Shown here: one piece after another, positions 58,062 through 64,000 of the stretch
How positions within the stretch are numbered: position 1 is the first letter of the stretch
How the letters are laid out: each line of letters opens with the position of its first letter
DNA from: JACCXG01 sp963717745
GTDB taxonomy: Bacteria; Acidobacteriota; Vicinamibacteria; Vicinamibacterales; 2-12-FULL-66-21
Length of the DNA stretch: 64,000 nucleotides
Assembly: GCA_963717745.1 (NCBI GenBank)
Contig: CAVQXJ010000013.1
Span: 1,116,001-1,180,000 of the forward strand
Direction: 5' to 3'
Notes under the pieces: model-generated
Seen by the model: the letters and a program-made list of their open reading frames with translations, nothing else
Told to the model about the DNA's origin: nothing
Database searches by the model: none
Program-made: the position numbers and the translations under genes

Positions 58062-58240
58062 CGCGACTTCGCTGTCCGCGGGTTCGCGGTTCGGGGGTTC
58101 GCGGGTTCGCGGCGGGGGCTGAAGCCCCGCCCTATGACCACCAGCGCGGCTGTCTAGAGGCAACACGCCGTTGGGATCGGCGTCGGTTGTCCTGACCATC
58201 CGAGAGGCGAGCCGCGAACCGCGAACCCGCGGACTGGGGG
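58062..58240. repeat. Repeat family C, copy 3, with inner REP-like palindrome
   Basis: Left arm GTCCGCGGGTTCGCGGTTCG with GGGTTCGCGGGTTCGCGG (58074-58112), REP-like GCGGGGGCTGAAGCCCCGCC (58112-58131), about 75 bp of other sequence, right arm AGCCGCGAACCGCGAACCCG (58210-58229). It fills the gap between the TonB receptor and the second VWFA gene. Confidence 0.8.
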
Positions 58241-58257
58241 CGGCGTTAGTGCGTGTC

Positions 58258-59964
58258 ATGTCTAAACTCACCCTCATCACGCTCGCCGCCGCCGCTGTCC
58301 TCGTCAGCGCCTCGGCGCAGGACCGCCCGCTGGTGTTTCACGTCGGGGCCGAGCTGGTCGTGCTCGACGTCATTGCGACCGATGCGAACGGGCGGGAGGT
58401 GTCGGACTTGACGGCTGCCGACGTCCAGATTCAGGAAGACGGCTCACCGCGGCCGGTTCAGCATCTGCAGCTGGTCTCGCGCGCGGTGCAGCTGCACGAT
58501 CGAGGCGTGCCGGCCGGCGCGGTGCCGGCGACGCAGGCGATGTCGCCTTCCCAGCCCGTCCCGGGGCGTCCCACCGCAGGCCTGAGCGTGGTGATCGTCG
58601 TCGATCTCAACAGCATGCCCGCCGACGCCATGCCCCGGGTGCGATCGGCCATCCTGGACGCGGCCGGCGGTGGGGACGCGAGCGTGGCCCCGACGATGAT
58701 CGTGGCGATCAGAGAGCAGTTGGAAGTGGTGCAGTCATTCACGACCGATCCGGCAGTGCTGCGCCAGGCGACGCAGCGCCTCGGGGGGGCGGCGGCCACA
58801 CAGACGGACATGTCGGCCCTGTTCGAACGGCTGGATCGGATCTGCGGGATCGCCGGAGCTGGAGACGTGGTGAACATGGGCGTCGCGGTGGGGCAGGACA
58901 TCGTGACCGAGGGCAACCGGCGGATGCTCTACACCACCTATGCGCTCACCGGACTGGCGCGGTCGCTCGATGCGATGCCCGGCCGCAAGCACATCGTGCT
59001 CTATTCGGGCGGCTATACCCTCAACCTGGTGAACCGGGTGATCGACACGGTCACCGCCATCGTGTCCGCCTGCACCGATCAGGACGTCCTCCGTGTCCGC
59101 CGGTCGCTTGGCCAGCAGTTGGGGATGCTGATGCCCCCCGACGTCACCGGCAGCATGCGGGCCATCGTCGATCGCGCGACCTTCTCACAGGCGTCGTTCT
59201 ACAGCGTCGATCCCGGCGGCGTCACGACCACCGCGGTGCTGCCGCAGCAGAAGGGAAGCAGCCGGGGCGGCCGCGTGCCGTTCCCGAAGCTCGCGTCGAT
59301 GAGCGAGGGGCCCGGCCACGACTTCCTCGAGACCCTGGCCAGGGAAACCGGCGGCCGCGTCTTCCTGAACACCAACGACCTCGGCTCCGGACTGCTGCAG
59401 GCGCAGCGCGACGCGCAGTCCTACTATCTGGTGGGCTACGAGCCGCTCGACCCGCCCAGGAGAAGCGCGTTCCGCGCGGTGAAGATCACGACCACCCGCC
59501 GCGACGTCACGCTGCGGTACCGGCGCGGCTACTACGCGATGAGCGAGCGCGAGCGGGCCGGCGCCGACATCGACGGCGCGATGCGGACGCCCGGCGCGTT
59601 CCGCCGCGAAGGATTTCTGGTCTCGGCCGAGACGAGCGAGCGGGTGCTGCGGATTGACGTCAGGATCCCCACCACGGCGCTCCGCATTCGGAAGGCCGGA
59701 GACACCGAACAGGCCACCTTCGCCGTGCACGCGGAGCTGCGTTCGGCGGTCAACGGCCGGCCGCGGGTGAAAACGCTGCCCGGCAAGGACGTGGTCCTCG
59801 ACTTGAGCCCGGAACGCATGAATGCCATCCGGGCCAGCGACAAGGTGGCGGTGCGCCTCGATTCCCCGGCGCCGTCACCGGGGACCTACGTGCTGACCGT
59901 GGTCGCCCGGGACAGCGGCGGCTGGATCGCGGCGCATACGAGCGACGTGGTGGTGAACCGGTAA
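58258..59964 (+). CDS. Secreted VWFA-related acidobacterial domain protein (copy 2)
   Basis: A 568-aa protein with signal peptide (LTLITLAAAAVLVSASAQ). Family opening VGAELVVLDVIATDANGREV and DLTAADVQIQEDGSPRPVQH; VWA strand VVIVVDLNSMPAD with degenerate MIDAS; DAMPGRKHIVLYSGGYTLNL; GGRVFLNTNDLGSGLLQAQR with SYYLVGYEPLDPP. The reading frame is intact. ATG 58258 fits the signal peptide best; the upstream open region is repeat. Function unknown, secreted. Confidence 0.92.
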   Translation: MSKLTLITLAAAAVLVSASAQDRPLVFHVGAELVVLDVIATDANGREVSDLTAADVQIQEDGSPRPVQHLQLVSRAVQLHDRGVPAGAVPATQAMSPSQPVPGRPTAGLSVVIVVDLNSMPADAMPRVRSAILDAAGGGDASVAPTMIVAIREQLEVVQSFTTDPAVLRQATQRLGGAAATQTDMSALFERLDRICGIAGAGDVVNMGVAVGQDIVTEGNRRMLYTTYALTGLARSLDAMPGRKHIVLYSGGYTLNLVNRVIDTVTAIVSACTDQDVLRVRRSLGQQLGMLMPPDVTGSMRAIVDRATFSQASFYSVDPGGVTTTAVLPQQKGSSRGGRVPFPKLASMSEGPGHDFLETLARETGGRVFLNTNDLGSGLLQAQRDAQSYYLVGYEPLDPPRRSAFRAVKITTTRRDVTLRYRRGYYAMSERERAGADIDGAMRTPGAFRREGFLVSAETSERVLRIDVRIPTTALRIRKAGDTEQATFAVHAELRSAVNGRPRVKTLPGKDVVLDLSPERMNAIRASDKVAVRLDSPAPSPGTYVLTVVARDSGGWIAAHTSDVVVNR

Positions 59965-60069
59965 CCCCGACTTCTTCCCCTCAGGCTTCCAGTTCATCAG
60001 CAGCGTGATTGGCGCGGCGGCGCTGTCCAGTTCGACGTTGATCAGGAACCGTCCGTCGGGGCCGACGTC

Positions 60070-60290
60070 GTTCGCGAACGCCCTCGGGGGCGGGCTGGCG
60101 GGTCGATTTCACCGTGGTGGGCACGAGCGCCGGCGCGGAGGGCATTGTCGTGACCGGCTATGCCATCGACGGTGGTCCGGCGGGCTCCGGCGCCGACGCG
60201 TTGTCGATCACCGTACGCACGGCAACAGGGGGGCCGATCTTCGCCGCGACCGGAGCCGTCTCCGAGGGCGACGTGGTGATCGTGCGGTAG
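60070..60290 (+). pseudogene. Remnant of a secreted beta-sandwich (post-COAP-1-like) C terminus
   Basis: In one frame the sequence reads GAGWRVDFTVVGTSAGAEG, then VVTGYAIDGGPAGSG, ALSITVRTATGGPIFAATGA and VSEGDVVIVR with a stop at 60290. This resembles the end of a secreted beta-sandwich domain of the post-COAP-1 type. No start or upstream part is found in the preceding 100 bp, so it looks like a truncated relic. The rest of 59965-60472 holds only the likely promoter of the hydrolase gene. Confidence 0.5.
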
Positions 60291-60472
60291 TTGCCGCCGG
60301 CTTGCCGTGCGCAGTGATCGGGTGCAGCCGGTTCGAGTAAGCTTCCACGAGCCTAGCAAAGGAATGAAGATGACACCTGTGCAACCGGTAACCCCTGCTG
60401 CACTGCGGGAAGTAGCAGACTATTTCAGCCGAACGCCGGGATGCCTGTATCATTGGCGCCGAGGCCTCACAA

Positions 60473-61498
60473 ATGACTCGTGCACACTCCACTGCCGCTT
60501 TCCTGTTCGCCGGCGCGATAGCTGCCAGCGGATCTTTTTCAGCCCAGGTGCCAGCCAAGCCGCCGGCCGCGCAAGCCGTCGTCCAGCCTGCCGTCAAGGC
60601 AAATGCGTATCGGCAGCTGCCGCCGGTCAAGCTTTACCTGGGGCCCGCGCCGCTGCGTGCGGATTGGCCTGGTCTGATCAACCCACCGGTACAGGAAGTC
60701 ACATCGTCAGACGGCGAGGCCATCTACAACGTCAGCGATCCGGCGTACACGGCGTTTCTACCGGAGAGCGCGCGGAACACGAGGACGGCCGTGCTCGTCG
60801 CACCCGGCGGCGCGTTCCGGCAGCTGTCGATCAACAGCGAAGGGAATCGCGTCGCGACGTGGCTGGCAGAACGCGGTGTTGCTGCCTTTGTGCTGAAGTA
60901 CCGCCTGGTCCAGCAGACAGGCCCGCAGTTCTCGTGGATGGCGCGGACGAAGGAGATACCGATCAATGTATCGGGCGAGCCTGGCGTCGCGGACACGATT
61001 CGCGCCATCGCGATGATTCGGGAGCGCGCCGCCGAGTATGCGATCGATCCGGACAAGCTCGTGGCGATCGGATTCTCTGCCGGGGCGCACGTCGTGGCCC
61101 ACGCGGCAATGAACGCTGACGTCAAGGCGCGGCCGAACTACGTCGCGCCAATCTATGGCGGACCGTTTGGCGGCATCCCGCCAATTCCCGCGCCCGATTC
61201 GGCGGAGAAGCTGCCCCCGATGTTCTTAGCGATGGCACAGGACGACACGCTGGTTGGCGGAGAAGTTCGCGAGTTCTACGCGCAGCTCTTCGCGAAGGGC
61301 TACCGGCCAGAGCTGCACCTCTATATGAGCGGTAGTCACGGCTTTGGAATGAACGTCACCCGAAATACGAGCGACCTGTTCATCGACCAGTTTTTTGCCT
61401 GGATGCAGGCGCAGGGACTCACGCGTAAGCCGGGCGATCCAGACCTGCGTCCGCGAGGCCGAGCCACCCCTCCGCCATCAGGACGCGGTGGCCAGTAG
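60473..61498 (+). CDS. Secreted alpha/beta hydrolase, possible xylan esterase
   Basis: A 341-aa enzyme with signal peptide (STAAFLFAGAIAASGSFSAQ). Oxyanion region TAVLVAPGGAFRQLSINSEG; nucleophile elbow AIGFSAGAHVVAHAAM with Ser in GFSAG; C-terminal HLYMSGSHGFGM with the catalytic His. Sequence pattern fits the BD-FAE/xylan-esterase-like hydrolases often misnamed endo-xylanases. Codon use is a little less GC-biased than its neighbours. The adjacent gene is unrelated. Substrate inferred only from family. Confidence 0.86.
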   Translation: MTRAHSTAAFLFAGAIAASGSFSAQVPAKPPAAQAVVQPAVKANAYRQLPPVKLYLGPAPLRADWPGLINPPVQEVTSSDGEAIYNVSDPAYTAFLPESARNTRTAVLVAPGGAFRQLSINSEGNRVATWLAERGVAAFVLKYRLVQQTGPQFSWMARTKEIPINVSGEPGVADTIRAIAMIRERAAEYAIDPDKLVAIGFSAGAHVVAHAAMNADVKARPNYVAPIYGGPFGGIPPIPAPDSAEKLPPMFLAMAQDDTLVGGEVREFYAQLFAKGYRPELHLYMSGSHGFGMNVTRNTSDLFIDQFFAWMQAQGLTRKPGDPDLRPRGRATPPPSGRGGQ

Positions 61499-61516
61499 TA
61501 AGCTTCACCGCATCCG

Positions 61517-64000
61517 ATGGCCGTCACGATCGAGAACCCGATCCTCAACAGCCCGTTCGACGCTCCAACCCGCCACTTCACATTCGACGAACAGGGGATC
61601 ACCGCCACGGTCGCGGAGTCGCGCCGTAAGAGCGCGTATTTCATGCCGATCGCGCAACCACGACAGCGGGGTGCGCAGCGGTACGTTCGAGACCGAGTGG
61701 ACGCTCGATCGCGTCCGGGAAACGACCGAAGTCAACCGCATCCGCGAGCGCGTAGAAGCATGGCGGATTGGCGGCTACGTGTCGATCACCAGCACGACCC
61801 GGCGGCTGCTCGACTACTGGAACGATCCTGACCGCACCCGGCGCCTGTTCTTCTGCCAGCGCGAAGCGGTCGAAACGGCGATTTACCTCACCGAAGTTGC
61901 CGCCAAGTACGGCGACGCGTGGATCCAGAACGCGCTGAGCGAGTGGAACGCGCAGTACAACGCCGGGCCTGCCGCGCGTTGCAGTGAAGATGGCGACGGG
62001 CAGCGGCAAGACCGTGGTGATGGCGATGCTCATCGCCTGGCAGGCCCTCAACAAGCTTGAGAACGTCAGGATGCCCGGTTCAGCGACGCGTTCCTGATCG
62101 TCACGCCTGGCATTACCATTCGCGATCGCCTCCGAGTGCTGCTTCCCAGCGACCCCGACAACTACTATCGGGCTCTCGATGTCCTGCCCGCCGACCTCCG
62201 CGAACGCCTTGGCCAGGCCCGCATCGTCATCACCAATTACCACGCCTTCCTGCTGCGGGAGCGCGGCGATGCCGCCCGGCTGACCAAGAGCATCTTGACG
62301 TCGACGACGTCTTCCGCGGGCCGGGGTCAGACCCCGCCGATTGACAGCCCCTTCAAGGAAACTGCCGCCCAGATGGTGCGCCGCGTCGCCCGCGAGCTGG
62401 CCGGCAAGAAGCACATCGTCGTGCTCAACGACGAGGCGCACCACTGCTATCTGGCGAAGGAATCGACGGCGGCGGGCCCGTCGATGCGCCACCGGACAAG
62501 GACGGGCGGGCCGAAGCCAGACGCGCGACGAGGAAGCCCGGGTCTGGAGCTCCGGCCTGCAGGCGGTGCAGAAGAAGCTCGGTATCAGGCCGTCTACGAC
62601 CTTTCCGCCACGCCTTTCTTCCTGCGCGGATCGGGTTACCCGGAAGGGCACGCTGTTCCCGTGGGTGGTGTCGGATTTCTCCCTGATCGACGCGATCGAA
62701 GCCGGCATCGTCAAGATCCCGCGCGTGCCGGTCGCCGACAATACGACGGCCGGCGACATGCCGACATACCGCCGACCTGTGGGACGCGCATCCGCGAGGA
62801 GCTGCCGTAGAAGGGCGGCGGCGCGGCGACGCCAGCCCGGGATCGCCGCAGCTCCAAAGGAACTCGAAGGCGCGCTGCTCAGCCTCTACGGGCACTACCG
62901 GATCGCCTTCGAACGGTGGGAGCAGAACGCCGAGGCCCGCGCCAGAGGCGCAGACGCCGCCGGTGTTCATCGTCGTCTGCAGCAACACCAACGTGTCGAA
63001 GCTGGTGTTCGACTGGATCGCCGGCTGGAGCGACAGACGCGACGGCGACGAGAGCCGTGCCGGCCCGGCAACCTGCCGCTTTTCGAACGTCGATGGACGG
63101 CAGTGGACGGCGCGACCGAACGATCCTGGTCGACTCGGCACAGCTCGAGTCGGGCGAAGCGATGAAGGACGACTTCAAGGCCAATGCCGCGGGCGAGATC
63201 GAAGAGTTCAAGGCGGAGCTACCGCGCGCGATTCCCGGGCCGCGACGCCGACGAAGCTCACCGACGAGGACCTGCTGCGTGAGGTGATGAACACCGTCGG
63301 CAAGCCGGGCAAGCTCGGCGAGCAGATCCGCTGCGTCGTTTCTGTCTCGATGCTCACCGAGGGCTGGGACGCCAACACGGTCACCCACATCCTCGGCGTG
63401 CGCGCGTTCGGCACCCAGCTGTTGTGCGAGCAGGTCGTGGGCCGCGGGCTCCGCCGCAGCAGCTACGCGCCAACGAGAACGGCCACTTCGAGCCGGAGTA
63501 CGCCGAAGTCTACGGCGTGCCGTTCTCGTTCATCCCGACCGCCGTGGCCGCGAAGCCCGAGCCGCGCCGCCGACCCGACCCGCGTCGTGCGGGCGGCTCG
63601 ACGCGCGCCGAAGCTGCGAGATCACGCTTCCCGCGTCCTCGACGGCTATCGCATCGAACTGCCCGACCGGCAGCGCTGCACGCCGACGTTCACCGACGAC
63701 GTCCCGACTGACGTTCTCGACCGGCCGACGTGCCGACCGTGGACCGAGAACGCAGCCGGATCGTCGGCGAAGTCGACGAGCATTGACGCTCGACGACGTT
63801 GCGAGGCACGCGCGCGCCAGGAGGTCGCATTCGCGCTCGCTCAAGCTTCTGCTCGACGACGCACTATCCGCGACCGACGAGGACCGAAGCCGTGGCTGTT
63901 CCCGCAGCTGCGTGCGCATCGCCGCGCAGCTGGATCGACGAGATGCGTCGACCGTGCACGGACGACACGTTCCGCTCAGCTGCTGCTGCTGGCCGAGCTG
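61517..64000 (+). CDS. BPTD_3080-like restriction endonuclease/helicase, heavily frameshifted, cut by window edge
   Basis: The family order is complete up to the edge, spread over all three frames: MAVTIENPILNSPFDAPTRH, TFETEWTLDRVRETTEVNRI, RRLFFCQREAVETAIYLTEV, Walker A KMATGSGKTVVMAMLIAWQA, FLIVTPGITIRDRLRVLLPS, ARIVITNYHAFLLRERGD, the DEAH-like VLNDEAHHCY, YDLSATPFFLRGSGYPEG, VSDFSLIDAIEAGIVKIPRV, VFIVVCSNTNVSKLVFDWIA, EQIRCVVSVSMLTEGWDANT and AFGTQLLCEQVVGRGLRR (motif VI). Related to type III restriction Res subunits. At least ten frame changes occur. No partner methyltransferase precedes it. An extra segment near 62298-62340 contains two small palindromes. The stop lies outside the window. 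Confidence 0.85.

Noticed and set aside
1..64000. tRNA, rRNA and riboswitch genes
   Set aside because: I looked for cloverleaf-like stems with TTCGA loops, rRNA cores and common riboswitch cores between genes and found none that I can support; short TTCGA matches lie inside coding sequence.

Overview
The window looks like a chromosomal piece of a high-GC member of the Acidobacteriota, most likely a Vicinamibacteria-type soil lineage. Markers: four ADOP permeases (acidobacterial duplicated orphan permease), one beside a PadR regulator; two secreted VWFA-related acidobacterial domain proteins; an Oar-like TonB-dependent receptor with a carboxypeptidase-regulatory N-terminal domain; a DUF1080 protein; and a beta-propeller/HEAT/cytochrome c fusion. 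I see no tRNA, rRNA, CRISPR array or prophage. The lineage is inferred from gene content only.

Layout. 1-3241 (minus): response regulator, histidine kinase and a DegP/HtrA protease cut by the window edge, resembling an envelope-stress module. 3.3-9.7 kb: AGATCT-centred repeats, ADOP 1, a CE15-like glucuronoyl esterase, an amine-oxidase-type flavoprotein and a small conserved protein. 9.8-15.8 kb: a subtilisin with a small propeptide-like protein, a MocR-type regulator lacking its PLP lysine, ADOP 2. 15.8-19.1 kb (minus): operon of zinc dehydrogenase, short-chain dehydrogenase and PQQ-like propeller. 19.1-24.9 kb: repeats, a 42-residue secreted peptide, PhoD phosphatase, a PhoP/PhoQ-like pair, and a composite repeat region around a decayed RAYT (Y1/HUH) transposase. 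24.9-32.2 kb: MATE pump, ADOP 3, M16 peptidase. 32.4-39.7 kb: LarA-like protein, 6-phosphogluconate dehydrogenase, PfkB sugar kinase, PIG-L deacetylase, VWFA protein. 39.9-48.6 kb: ADOP 4 with PadR, FMN hydroxyacid dehydrogenase, GH67 alpha-glucuronidase, Nramp-like transporter. 48.9-58.1 kb: Gfo/Idh/MocA oxidoreductase divergent from the propeller-cytochrome protein and DUF1080 hydrolase (a plausible 3-keto-glycoside module), then the TonB receptor. 58.3-64 kb: second VWFA protein, an alpha/beta hydrolase, and a BPTD_3080-like restriction helicase running off the right edge.

Metabolically, CE15 esterase, GH67 glucuronidase, a possible xylan esterase, 2-keto-3-deoxygluconate-type kinase and 6-phosphogluconate dehydrogenase point to use of glucuronoxylan side chains. 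The genes are scattered, not in one operon.

The most unusual feature lies between genes. At least seven unrelated repeat families share one architecture: an array of a short, strand-biased word, a variable centre, then the inverted array. Family A (TCCCAAA words) occurs six times. Separately, REP-like palindromes (cores CCCGGGTCTGAAGACCCGGG and GGGGTCTNNAGACCCC) cluster around the RAYT remnant. Many genes carry single-base frameshifts with conserved motifs intact on both sides, which suggests consensus errors from an error-prone assembly more than decay; gene coordinates below span the whole reconstructed gene.
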